DNA from: Olsenella_L kribbiana
Lineage (GTDB): Bacteria; Actinomycetota; Coriobacteriia; Coriobacteriales; Atopobiaceae
Reading direction: 5' to 3'
DNA length: 64,000 nucleotides
NCBI RefSeq assembly: GCF_036408795.1
Contig: NZ_JAZGJP010000008.1
Location: forward strand, 1-64,000
A program made the position numbers and the translations under genes. Shown piece by piece: positions 1 through 7,476 of this stretch (position 1 is the stretch's first letter; every line of letters starts with the position of its first letter). The notes beneath the pieces were generated by a model. It worked only from the letters and a program-made list of their open reading frames with translations. It had not been told where the DNA came from and ran no database searches.

Positions 1-48
1 CCTGCGGAGAGCCTTCTCGTAGTCGCTATAGGGAACCATTCCTGCCAT
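1..48 (-). CDS. 5' end of an unidentified minus-strand gene
   Basis: The reverse strand reads ATG at 48 preceded by GGAGTGGTAACG, a fair ribosome binding site, and the frame stays open to the window edge, giving 16 residues (M-A-G-M-V-P-Y-S-D-Y-E-K-A-L-R-R). A second in-frame ATG lies at 39. The gene is cut by the window start. A short amphipathic start with D-Y-E-K-A-L is too little to name a family, although similar starts occur in long BMP-type substrate-binding proteins of Coriobacteriia; that link is from memory and weak. It is transcribed away from mgtA, with the AT-rich stretch 100-150 probably holding divergent promoters. Confidence 0.5.
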   Translation of the reverse strand, partial: MAGMVPYSDYEKALRR

Positions 49-377
49 CGTTACCACTCCTTCAAGTGTTCCGGAGGCCCTTCTGGACCTCCTCGGGTTT
101 CGCTTATATATATTGCCGGCTAAGATAGTTTTATACACTAGAAAGAAGAAAATTTTAGTCAATAAGACTTAGATAACGTGAAAGCAGAGAGACAGATAGA
201 AACAGGCAGCTGGTGCTGGCAGTGCTGCAGACACTGCGGACAGGGCGCTTTCCGGGTACAAGGAAGATATGGGCCTTCCGTGGTGCGGCAAGGTCCCATG
301 ATACGGTTTATCACCACATGCGTGAGGCGTGCATCGATCCTTTGGCCCTGTGCCCCAACTTCTGGGAGGTGCTTCCT
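49..377. other. Divergent intergenic region upstream of mgtA
   Basis: About 330 bases without a convincing gene. It holds an imperfect hairpin GGAGGCCC-TTCT-GGACCTCC near 74-93 in the leader of the left-edge gene, and an AT-rich core (about 100-160, with TATATATAT and TTTATACA) that is the best place for promoters on either strand. Several overlapping short reading frames exist on both strands, but none has codon use like the neighbouring genes. No M-box (ykoK) magnesium riboswitch signature is present. Confidence 0.5.
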
Positions 378-479
378 ATGAGCGACGGCTCTTCTCCATC
401 CGGAAAACGAACTGAACTGAGAATGGGATGCCCGCACATCGGGGAGCGGGGCATCGCTGCAGGGCTCCTCTGGAGCTGA
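378..479 (+). CDS. Possible 33-residue leader ORF upstream of mgtA
   Basis: ATG at 378 is preceded by GGGAGG at 364-369 with an 8-base gap, a better ribosome binding site than mgtA itself has. The frame encodes 33 residues ending L-L-W-S and stops at 477-479, 60 bases before mgtA. It includes S-P-S-G-K-R and C-P-H segments. The last third overlaps two hairpins (427-455 and 456-485), so ribosome movement here would change folding further downstream, as leader peptides of mgtA do in enterobacteria (mgtL). This parallel is inferred from position only; no sequence similarity to MgtL is claimed and the ORF may be untranslated. Confidence 0.35.
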   Translation: MSDGSSPSGKRTELRMGCPHIGERGIAAGLLWS

Positions 480-536
480 TGCAGCCCGGAAGATGAGCAT
501 GCTTGCTTCCGGCTGGTCCCCGGGATTGGCGGACCA
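427..536 (+). promoter_or_regulatory. Four back-to-back hairpins ending at the mgtA start
   Basis: Seen directly: GATGCCC/GGGCATC (427-455), GCTGCA..GCTCC/GGAGC..TGCAGC (456-485), CCGGAAG/CTTCCGG (486-512) and TGGTCC/GGACCA (514-536) follow one another almost without gaps; mgtA ATG is at 540. The only Shine-Dalgarno-like bases, GGA at 531-533, are in the 3' arm of the last hairpin and would be paired. No U-tract follows, so translational control or RNA stability is more likely than simple termination. Confidence 0.55.
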
Positions 537-539
537 TAT

Positions 540-3269
540 ATGTTCACCATCAAGAATCTGAAGCATCTGTCCTCCAAGCGTGCCTCCAAGGCAGAGGCCT
601 ATCCCGTCTCCTGGGTGCGCCAGATTGCCGCTTCTGGCACCGAGGAGCTCTTCGAGGAATTCAACACACGGCCAGGAGGGCTCGAGCCTGATGAGGTCGA
701 GCTGGCGCGCGCCTCATATGGCGCAAACGAGCTCAGCCACAAGAAGCGCGACCCAGAGTGGCTCCGCTTCCTCAAGGCCTTTGCCGATCCCTTCACCGGT
801 GTGCTCGCACTTCTTGCGCTCGTGACCCTTGCGGGAGATGTGCTCTTTGCCGCGCCTGAAGACAGGAATCCGCTGTCCCTCCTCATCATCTGCGGCATGA
901 TCTTGGTCTCCGGCATCCTGCGCTTTGTCCAGGAGGGCAAGAGCAGCGTGGCGGCAGATGCCCTGGCAAGCTCCATCGAGACGTTCTGCTCGGTCGAGCG
1001 GGCAGGGGAGGGCGTCATCGCGCTGCCGCTCTCCGAGATTGTCGCAGGAGATATCGTGCATCTTCAGGCAGGAGACATCGTGCCGGCAGATGCCTGCCTG
1101 ATATCTGCCCGCGATCTCTTTGTCGGCATGTCCTCGCTCACGGGCGAGAGCCTCCCTGTGGAGCGTGTGGCTGGACCTGCTGCGGCAGATGAGACGGTGC
1201 CCGTGGCCGATCTTTCCGATATCGTCTTCATGGGCTCCTCCGTCGTTTCCGGAAGCGGCAAGGCGGTCGTCTTCGCGACGGGCTCCCATACGCTGATCGG
1301 AAGCATGGCAAGAGGACTCGACGAGGGGCGCACGAAGACGGCCTACGACGAGGGCATCGCCGACACGAGCAGGCTGCTTCTGCGCTTCATGCTTGTTATG
1401 GCGCCTCTGGTCTTTGCTATCTGCGGCCTTACGAAGGGCGACTGGCTCCAGGCGCTCCTGTTTGCGCTCTCCGTGGCGGTGGGCCTTACGCCTGAGATGC
1501 TGCCGATGATCGTCACGACCTGCCTTGCAAAGGGCGCACGCGACCTGGCCGAGCATGAGGTCATCGTGAAGAGGCTCGATGCGGTGCAGAACCTCGGTGC
1601 GGTCGATGTGCTCTGTACAGACAAGACCGGCACGCTTACGGAGGACCATGTGATACTCGAGCGCCATCTCGATCTGGATGGCAAGGAGGATGCACGGGTC
1701 CTGGGCTATGCCTACCTCAACAGCTTCTTCGGCACCGGCGTCAAGAACCTGATGGATTCTGCCATCATCGAGCGTGCGGCGCTCGAGACGAAGCGCACAG
1801 GCGCTCTCGATGCGGACAGGCTCGCGGATGCCTGGCAGCATGCAGACGAGCTGCCCTTCGACTTCAGCCGCAGGCGTGTCTCGGTCATCGTACGTGCAGA
1901 TGATGGCACGCTCCTTATGGTCGAGAAGGGGGCTGTCGAGGAAGTGCTCGCGACCTGCACGGAAGCTGAGCTCGGAGGCGTGGCTACGCTGCTGACTCCT
2001 GAGGTGCGCAGCCTCATCGAGCGCAAGGTGGCAGATCTGGGGCGGCGCGGCATGCGTGTCCTTGCTGTGGCAGTGAAGGAGTGCACAGGGCATGTGGGTG
2101 CCTTCACGGCAGAAGACGAGTGCGACATGAAGCTTGTCGGCTATCTTGCCTTCCTGGATCCTCCCAAGAGGAGCGCCGCTTCTGCCATCGAGGCGCTCAC
2201 TGCACACGGCGTGGCAACCAAGGTGCTTACCGGCGATGCTCTGGGTGTCGCCGTGACCGTGGCGCAGACAATCGGCATCCCCACCGATCATGTGCTCGAA
2301 GGGGCGAAGATCCAGACGCTTTCGGACGAAGAGCTCGAGCGCCGCGCAGAGGAGACGACGATCTTTGCAAAGCTCACGCCTGACCAGAAGGTGCGTGTCG
2401 TCTCGGCGCTGAGGCGTGCAGGCCATGTCGTTGCCTTCATGGGCGACGGCGTGAACGATGCCGGTGCGATGCGGGCAAGCGACTGCGGCATCTCGGTCGA
2501 CACGGCAGCCGATGTCTCGAAGGAGGCAGCAGACATCATCCTCACGAAGAAGGATCTTGCCGTGCTCGAAGAGGGCATCGTGAGCGGCAGGCGCACGTCT
2601 GTCAACATGAACAAGTATGTGAAGATGTGTGCGAGCTCGAACTTCGGCAACATCTTCTCCGTGCTCGTGGCAAGCATCTGCCTGCCCTTCCTGCCCATGA
2701 CCGCCGTGCAGCTCCTGCTTCTCAACTTCATCAATGACTGCGCATCCTGCGCCCTGCCGTGGGACCGCGTGGACGAGGAAGCGCTGGCACGGCCTGTGAA
2801 GTGGCAGTCGGGCGCCGTCTCGGGCTTCATGCGTCTCTTCGGCCCCGTGAGCTCTGCCTTCGATATCCTGACCTTTGTGGCCCTCTTCTTCTGGATCTGT
2901 CCTGCTGTGGCAGGAGGGAGCTGGGAGGCATTGGCTGGAGATGCTGCTGCCCGTCTGCTCTTTGCCGGGACATTCCAGGCGGCATGGTTTGCGGAGTCGA
3001 TGGTCACGCAGATGCTCTTCGTCCATCTGGCAAGGACGGAGAAGAAGCCTTTCGTGGAGTCGCGTGCAGACGTGCGCCTTGCAGGTCTCAGCGCAGGTGC
3101 CGCTCTTCTGTCGCTCCTGATTCCCGAGACTGCCATCGGTGCCTCTCTGGGCTTTGCAGCGCTTCCGGCAAGCTTCATTGCGCTCCTGCCGGCACTGGCG
3201 CTCGGCTATGCGGTCTCAGTGCTGCTGCAGCGCAGGCGCTACATCGCCCGCTTCGGCAGGCTCATCTGA
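540..3269 (+). CDS. mgtA: Magnesium-translocating P-type ATPase MgtA
   Basis: A P-type ATPase of 909 residues, the usual MgtA/MgtB length, that imports magnesium across the cytoplasmic membrane at the cost of ATP. Visible motifs are the actuator loop TGES at about 201, the phosphorylation motif D-K-T-G-T-L-T with the catalytic aspartate at about 361, and the hinge G-D-G-V-N-D at 635-640. An N-terminal cation-ATPase domain precedes two membrane spans, and a cluster of hydrophobic C-terminal segments follows the hinge. The start has no clear free ribosome binding site and sits directly after a hairpin array, which points to leader control. It is convergent with trmL and separated by a hairpin terminator. 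Confidence 0.93.
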   Translation: MFTIKNLKHLSSKRASKAEAYPVSWVRQIAASGTEELFEEFNTRPGGLEPDEVELARASYGANELSHKKRDPEWLRFLKAFADPFTGVLALLALVTLAGDVLFAAPEDRNPLSLLIICGMILVSGILRFVQEGKSSVAADALASSIETFCSVERAGEGVIALPLSEIVAGDIVHLQAGDIVPADACLISARDLFVGMSSLTGESLPVERVAGPAAADETVPVADLSDIVFMGSSVVSGSGKAVVFATGSHTLIGSMARGLDEGRTKTAYDEGIADTSRLLLRFMLVMAPLVFAICGLTKGDWLQALLFALSVAVGLTPEMLPMIVTTCLAKGARDLAEHEVIVKRLDAVQNLGAVDVLCTDKTGTLTEDHVILERHLDLDGKEDARVLGYAYLNSFFGTGVKNLMDSAIIERAALETKRTGALDADRLADAWQHADELPFDFSRRRVSVIVRADDGTLLMVEKGAVEEVLATCTEAELGGVATLLTPEVRSLIERKVADLGRRGMRVLAVAVKECTGHVGAFTAEDECDMKLVGYLAFLDPPKRSAASAIEALTAHGVATKVLTGDALGVAVTVAQTIGIPTDHVLEGAKIQTLSDEELERRAEETTIFAKLTPDQKVRVVSALRRAGHVVAFMGDGVNDAGAMRASDCGISVDTAADVSKEAADIILTKKDLAVLEEGIVSGRRTSVNMNKYVKMCASSNFGNIFSVLVASICLPFLPMTAVQLLLLNFINDCASCALPWDRVDEEALARPVKWQSGAVSGFMRLFGPVSSAFDILTFVALFFWICPAVAGGSWEALAGDAAARLLFAGTFQAAWFAESMVTQMLFVHLARTEKKPFVESRADVRLAGLSAGAALLSLLIPETAIGASLGFAALPASFIALLPALALGYAVSVLLQRRRYIARFGRLI

Positions 3270-3276
3270 ATGTCTG

Positions 3277-3304
3277 GTGCTCCGGGGGATGTCCTCCGGA
3301 GCAC
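3277..3304. terminator. Hairpin between convergent mgtA and trmL
   Basis: GTGCTCCGG at 3277-3285 pairs with CCGGAGCAC at 3296-3304. It lies in the 42-base gap between two convergent genes and could serve both, though neither side has a T-run. Confidence 0.6.
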
Positions 3305-3311
3305 TCAGCGT

Positions 3312-3929
3312 CTAGCTGAGGCCGGGATAGCCGCACTGCCGAAGCGCTTCGAAGAGCACGATGGCGCAGGCATTCGAGAGATTGAGCGACGTCACGACCG
3401 AGGCTCTCGGGTCGACGAAGTTGCCGCAGGCGTCGCGCTCGAGTTCGGGGTGGAGGGCGTCGAAGCGCTCATGCCAGCTCTCGGCATTTGCAAGCACCAT
3501 ATCGGTCTTCATCGGGATGCGTTCAGCCAGGGCAGGATGGGCTGAGATGAGCTCGCGGGAAAGGCCTGCGCTCTCCTTTCCGAAGACGAGATAGTCGCCG
3601 TCGTGGTAGATGCTCTCGCCGATGCTTCTCTTTCCTGCCTTCGTGAGCAGATGCACGTGGATATCGGACGCCTCCGAGCTCTCTTCCGTATTGCGGACAA
3701 GGGCAGCCCGCACTGCAGGATTTGCCTCGACGAAGCTTTTCCAGCCGGGGTAGGTCACGATATCGAGGCTCTGCCAGTAGGCGAGGCCTGCACGCTTCAG
3801 GGCATGCGCATCGAGGGAGAAGCCGAGAGGGCCGACCAGGTGGAGACGGGCGCCAGCAAGGACGCAGGTACGGCCTATGTTTCCGGTATTGGCAGGAATC
3901 TCGGGCTCGACGAGCACGACATTGAACAC
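3312..3929 (-). CDS. trmL: tRNA (cytidine(34)-2'-O)-methyltransferase TrmL
   Basis: A SPOUT-class methyltransferase of 205 residues that methylates the ribose of the wobble base (C34 or cmnm5U34) of tRNA-Leu isoacceptors using S-adenosylmethionine. The start V-F-N-V-V-L-V-E-P-E-I-P-A-N-T-G-N-I-G-R-T is the canonical TrmL/YibK N-terminus; F-G-K-E-S-A-G-L and the C-terminal N-L-S-N-A-C-A-I-V-L-F-E-A-L-R-Q form the trefoil-knot cofactor site. I chose GTG at 3929 because AGAAGGGA lies six bases upstream and homologues begin here; the longer frame to 3986 has no such site. It diverges from yaaA. Confidence 0.93.
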   Translation of the reverse strand: MFNVVLVEPEIPANTGNIGRTCVLAGARLHLVGPLGFSLDAHALKRAGLAYWQSLDIVTYPGWKSFVEANPAVRAALVRNTEESSEASDIHVHLLTKAGKRSIGESIYHDGDYLVFGKESAGLSRELISAHPALAERIPMKTDMVLANAESWHERFDALHPELERDACGNFVDPRASVVTSLNLSNACAIVLFEALRQCGYPGLS

Positions 3930-4009
3930 GATGCATCCCTTCTCTTGTGAGCTGGAGGAGCTCCCAGTATAGACTGAAGGGGACAAGCACCGAAACGAAG
4001 GAGGTCTCC

Positions 4010-4789
4010 GTGCTCTTTCTCATATCTCCCGCCAAGCAGATGCAGCGAGACGACGGATTCTCGCTCAGGCTCCAGGAGCCGCGCTTCCTGGCCGAGGCAG
4101 AGGAGCTTGCCGGCGCTCTCTGCTCTCTGGGAAAGCAGGGCGCCCAGAAAGTGTGGCGCACGAGCGACACGCTTACGGAGCGTGCCTGGGAGATCACGGA
4201 GCACCTGCCGGAAGAGCTTAGCTACGGCGTGCGCACCCCTGCTGTCATGGCATATGTCGGCATCCAGTACCGGCATCTGGCGCCTTCTGTCATGACAGAG
4301 AAGGAGCTCCTGTGGCTCGACCGGCATCTCCGGATTCTCTCGGGGCTCTATGGGGTGGTGGCACCGAATGACGGAATCGTCCCGTACAGGCTCGAGATGG
4401 GATCGAAGCTCGCCGTGGGCGGAGGCAAGGATCTCTACAGCTTCTGGGGAGGAAAGATCGCAGCATCTCTTGCAGAGGAGCGAGGAGGGGAGACCTTCGT
4501 GCTGTGCGCCTCGCATGAGTATGCGCGCGCCGTGCTCCCGCATGTGCCGGAGGGCGTGGCTGTCCTCTCGTGCGAGTTCATGGCACCACGGAAGCGGGAT
4601 GGCAAGCTCGCCGAGGCAGCGCCTGAGGTCAAGGCAGCGCGGGGCTGCTTCGTGCGCTGGTGTGCCGAAGAAGGCATAGAGGATGCGTCAGAGCTCGTGC
4701 ACTTTGCCGAGCGTGGCTACCGCTTCGCGCCTACGCTGTCTCTCGGAGGGCATCTCGTCTTTGTCCGGGCGGCCTCGTACTCTCAATAG
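4010..4789 (+). CDS. yaaA: Peroxide stress protein YaaA (DUF328)
   Basis: A cytoplasmic protein of 259 residues matching the YaaA family, which limits free iron and DNA damage during hydrogen peroxide stress in Escherichia coli; the biochemical activity is still poorly defined. The start L-F-L-I-S-P-A-K-Q-M and internal segments such as S-G-L-Y-G-V-V and Y-R-L-E-M are family hallmarks. The GTG at 4010 is chosen because AAGGAGG ends five bases before it, while the upstream in-frame ATG at 3947 has no binding site. The last codons overlap the end of the small convergent gene at 4783-5010 by seven bases. Confidence 0.9.
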   Translation: MLFLISPAKQMQRDDGFSLRLQEPRFLAEAEELAGALCSLGKQGAQKVWRTSDTLTERAWEITEHLPEELSYGVRTPAVMAYVGIQYRHLAPSVMTEKELLWLDRHLRILSGLYGVVAPNDGIVPYRLEMGSKLAVGGGKDLYSFWGGKIAASLAEERGGETFVLCASHEYARAVLPHVPEGVAVLSCEFMAPRKRDGKLAEAAPEVKAARGCFVRWCAEEGIEDASELVHFAERGYRFAPTLSLGGHLVFVRAASYSQ

Positions 4790-5010
4790 TCCATATCCGC
4801 GTCGAGGTCCTGCTTGCCGATGCCGGAAAGCGATGCTGATGCTGCGGTCCCGAGAGGCTCGGGCGCTCGAGGCGGCTCTTCGAGTGCGGCGTCGATCTCT
4901 TCGCGCGAGAGGCCGGCCAGGGTGTGCCCTGCCCCATGGGACGTCCTGGGGCATCCTGCCTGTGCCGTCTTCTCTCTCCTCATCGCTTCCGCCTTTCTTG
5001 CAGCGAGCAT
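4783..5010 (-). CDS. Small hypothetical protein coupled to the PHP phosphatase gene
   Basis: A 75-residue, strongly charged, glycine/alanine-rich protein whose ATG lies three bases after the stop of the PHP phosphatase gene (TAG-CAG-ATG), so it is probably translationally coupled. It contains L-S-R-E-E-I-D-A-A-L-E-E, a predicted amphipathic helix, and a flexible P/G/A stretch; it has no membrane segment or cysteine motif. Only one cysteine is present. I do not recognise a family. Its 3' end overlaps yaaA by seven bases on the opposite strand, which is tolerable for a real gene. It could instead be a chance frame. Confidence 0.5.
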   Translation of the reverse strand: MLAARKAEAMRREKTAQAGCPRTSHGAGHTLAGLSREEIDAALEEPPRAPEPLGTAASASLSGIGKQDLDADMDY

Positions 5011-5013
5011 CTG

Positions 5014-5856
5014 CTACAGGATGTGATGGTGCGGCTCGAGGTTCTCGAACGTGCAGAACGAGGAGAAGCCGAGCGAGCGTGCCATGTCCTCGGCGACCTT
5101 CAGGTAGGCGCCGAGCTGGCCCTGGCGGATGCAGCCCGATCCGAACGTGAGGATCGTGCCGCCGAGGTCGCGGTAGAGCGTGAGGATGTCTCTTGACGGC
5201 ATGGGCGCCTTCTCGCCGTGGCACAGGGCTGAAGTGTTTATCTCGAGTCCATGGCCGCCCTCGATCGTCTTCTCGAGGATGGCAGCCACGATATCCTCTG
5301 TGCTCTCGAACGGAAGCGGGCCTTCGCCTGAGTAGTCGTGATAACGGATGAGGTCGAGGTGCGCAAGCACGGACCAGGAATCGAAATGCTCGATGCAGCC
5401 GAGCACGGCCTCATAGTAGCCGCGCGTGAATTCGAGCTGCGTCTTGCCTTCCTGATACTCGTTCGTCCAGAACTCGAGGTTGCCGATCTCATGCACGGAG
5501 AGAAGGACCATATCGAGGTGGTCCTGCCACTCGCCGAAGAGCTTCTCATAGGCAGGGATGGTCTCTTTCTGGATGCCGAACTCGAGGCCACGACCGCACC
5601 AGAGCACCTTGCCATAGCGCTCGCGCATCTCTTCGAGCTCTGCGAAGTAGGCAGGATAGGCACAGTTCGTGAGGGGGCGTCCGTTCTCGAAGCGGGCACC
5701 TTCTGGGTGGTCCCAGTCAGGCTTCACGCCGTAGTCGACCCGCTCTGTGAAGCATATGCCATCGAGGTTGAGCCTGATTGCATCGATCGTGGCCTGCTCC
5801 ATCGGATAGTCGGACTCGGGAGAGTAGCTGGAGTGGACGTGGCAGTCGTGGAGCAT
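5014..5856 (-). CDS. PHP-domain histidinol-phosphatase (HisJ/HisK type)
   Basis: A 280-residue PHP metal-dependent phosphatase of the HisJ type, which dephosphorylates L-histidinol phosphate in histidine synthesis. Metal-ligand motifs are clear: H-V-H-S at 6-9, C-F-T-E-R-V-D-Y, L-E-F-G, L-S-V-H-E-I-G, A-H-L-D-L-I-R-Y and a C-terminal G-S-G-C/D-like position. The canonical terminal G-S-D aspartate reads G-S-G-C here (about residue 236), which is unusual and could alter one metal ligand. No other his genes lie nearby, so the substrate is not certain. The start has AAAGGGG nine bases upstream. Confidence 0.82.
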   Translation of the reverse strand: MLHDCHVHSSYSPESDYPMEQATIDAIRLNLDGICFTERVDYGVKPDWDHPEGARFENGRPLTNCAYPAYFAELEEMRERYGKVLWCGRGLEFGIQKETIPAYEKLFGEWQDHLDMVLLSVHEIGNLEFWTNEYQEGKTQLEFTRGYYEAVLGCIEHFDSWSVLAHLDLIRYHDYSGEGPLPFESTEDIVAAILEKTIEGGHGLEINTSALCHGEKAPMPSRDILTLYRDLGGTILTFGSGCIRQGQLGAYLKVAEDMARSLGFSSFCTFENLEPHHHIL

Positions 5857-6063
5857 GGAGGCCCCTTTCGGTCTGGGAAAGCTGCTTCATGAAGCATGGC
5901 GCAGGAAGAGGGACAGTTTTCTGAGGATTCTCTGAAGGGAGCTGTCGATTCCGTGAAGTGCCTATAGAGAGAAGCTGGAAAGTGGCTGCAGGTTTTCTGG
6001 AGGCATGAGGGGCCTCCCCGAATGGGGTACGACCTCAATCTATGGAACTCAAGAAGGAGGATC

Positions 6064-6756
6064 ATGCATCTTTTCAAGAAGAATGGGAAAGACCCGAAGA
6101 CATCTCGCACGAAGGGCTGGCGTCCTCTGGTCCTGGCAGCGCTTGCCGGTGCAGTCCTTGCTATCGTGCTTGTGGCAGCGTTCTCGAATTTCCAGACAGC
6201 GCAGCCGTCATCCGTCGCCTCGACGACGATCAAGAATTCGCTCTCGGACATCTCGGAGCTCTCCACAGAAGAGTACAGCTTCGCGAATGTCGGCAAGTAT
6301 ACCGAAGACGACCTCAAGGTCCTCGGCATCTCGATTCCATTCACGGGCAGCTCCTTTGTCGCAACCTACGAAGGCACCGTGAAGGCAGGCATCTCTGATA
6401 TCGAGGCAGCCGATGTCGCGGTCGACGACAGCACGAAGACCGTGACCGTGACGCTTCCGGATGTCGAGATCCTGAGCTGCTCGATCGATCCCTCGACGAT
6501 CGAGGCCTACGACCAGACGTTCAATCCGATCAACCAGATCCAGGTCTCGGATGTCTCGAGCTTCCTCTCGTCTGAAGAGGACAAGGAGGAAGAGGAGGCC
6601 AAGACGAACGGCACGCTCGACAAGGCACGTACGCATGCAGAGAAGATTGTGAAATCTGTCGTCTCCTCGATCCTTTCGGGCACAAGCCGCGACGGCTATG
6701 CGGTCAAGGTGTCCTGGACCACGTCCGGAACCGATACGTCAGCGGATGCTGCATAA
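6064..6756 (+). CDS. DUF4230 membrane-anchored protein
   Basis: A 230-residue protein with a basic N-terminus, one membrane span at about residues 18-38 (V-L-A-A-L-A-G-A-V-L-A-I-V-L-V) and an extracytoplasmic domain. The segments E-Y-S-F-A-N-V-G, V-T-V-T-L-P-D-V-E-I and N-P-I-N-Q-I-Q-V-S-D are those of the DUF4230 family, whose role is unknown. A charged E-E-D-K-E-E-E-E-A-K stretch leads to a C-terminal helix. I chose ATG 6064 because AAGGAGG precedes it at the right distance; the earlier ATG at 6022 has none. thpR follows after 15 bases, so the two probably share a transcript. Confidence 0.8.
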   Translation: MHLFKKNGKDPKTSRTKGWRPLVLAALAGAVLAIVLVAAFSNFQTAQPSSVASTTIKNSLSDISELSTEEYSFANVGKYTEDDLKVLGISIPFTGSSFVATYEGTVKAGISDIEAADVAVDDSTKTVTVTLPDVEILSCSIDPSTIEAYDQTFNPINQIQVSDVSSFLSSEEDKEEEEAKTNGTLDKARTHAEKIVKSVVSSILSGTSRDGYAVKVSWTTSGTDTSADAA

Positions 6757-6771
6757 GGAGGCCTTGGAGGC

Positions 6772-7359
6772 ATGATGCTTGAGGAGCAGGGTGCGCCACG
6801 CCGCCTCTTTCTGGCGCTGCGCTTCACAGATGCGGAAAGAGACGAGCTTGAAGGAATAGCCTGTGCCGCTGCTGCAAGGATGGGGCGCGGCACGCCTGCA
6901 CTCAGAGAGAACCTCCATCTGACGCTTGCCTTCCTCGGCATGTGTGATGCCAGGACCGAGGAGGCGGCAAGGCTTGCAGGGGCGGCAGCTGCAGAGGCAG
7001 CGGGACCAGTTTCAGAGACTCTTGGAGACCTTGGGTCCTTCTCGCACCGGCGATCTTCTGTGATATGGCGAGGAGTGGCTGAGGAGTCGGGGCTTCGGGA
7101 ACTGCAGGCCAGAATCGCTGCAGAGCTCAAGGAGCAGGACGTTCCCTTCGACGACAGGCCGTTTGTGCCCCACGTGACGCTTGTTCGCGGAGCGGCAGCG
7201 CAGCAAGGCGAGGATATCGATAAGATTCTTGCAGACCTGTCGGGGAAGCTCCATCCTCTCTGTGCACACCATGCAGAGGTCGCGCTCATGTGGAGCCACC
7301 ATCCAGAGGGGTCGCCTGTGATCTATACGCCGGTTGCCTGCTTCCCTCTGCTTGCGTAG
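6772..7359 (+). CDS. thpR: RNA 2',3'-cyclic phosphodiesterase ThpR
   Basis: A 195-residue member of the 2H phosphoesterase superfamily (LigT/ThpR), which opens 2',3'-cyclic phosphates on RNA and has weak 2'-5' RNA ligase activity. The two catalytic H-x-T-x motifs are H49-L-T-L and H134-V-T-L, and the family start R-L-F-L-A-L is present. The start region has GGAGGCCTTGGAGGC then ATG-ATG, so 6772 or 6775 may be used. It is the second gene after the DUF4230 protein. Confidence 0.9.
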   Translation: MMLEEQGAPRRLFLALRFTDAERDELEGIACAAAARMGRGTPALRENLHLTLAFLGMCDARTEEAARLAGAAAAEAAGPVSETLGDLGSFSHRRSSVIWRGVAEESGLRELQARIAAELKEQDVPFDDRPFVPHVTLVRGAAAQQGEDIDKILADLSGKLHPLCAHHAEVALMWSHHPEGSPVIYTPVACFPLLA

Positions 7360-7476
7360 GTTTTCTGGACGCAGGGTCCGTATGCGGGCAAGGGTCTAGG
7401 ATATGAGAGGGCGCAATGGTTCCATGCCTGCGCTCTGGTCTGCCTGCCCGGCAGACGAAACGAGGAGGAATGACTC

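Noticed and set aside
360..540. M-box (ykoK) magnesium riboswitch before mgtA
   Set aside because: AGGTG and CCGGAAA fragments occur, but the conserved GACGCCAATGGGTCAACAG-type core and the terminal GTGCTAAA element are absent.
714..3026. Long minus-strand frame (770 codons) opposite mgtA
   Set aside because: Shadow of the mgtA reading frame; composition rich in His/Arg/Cys and no ribosome binding site.
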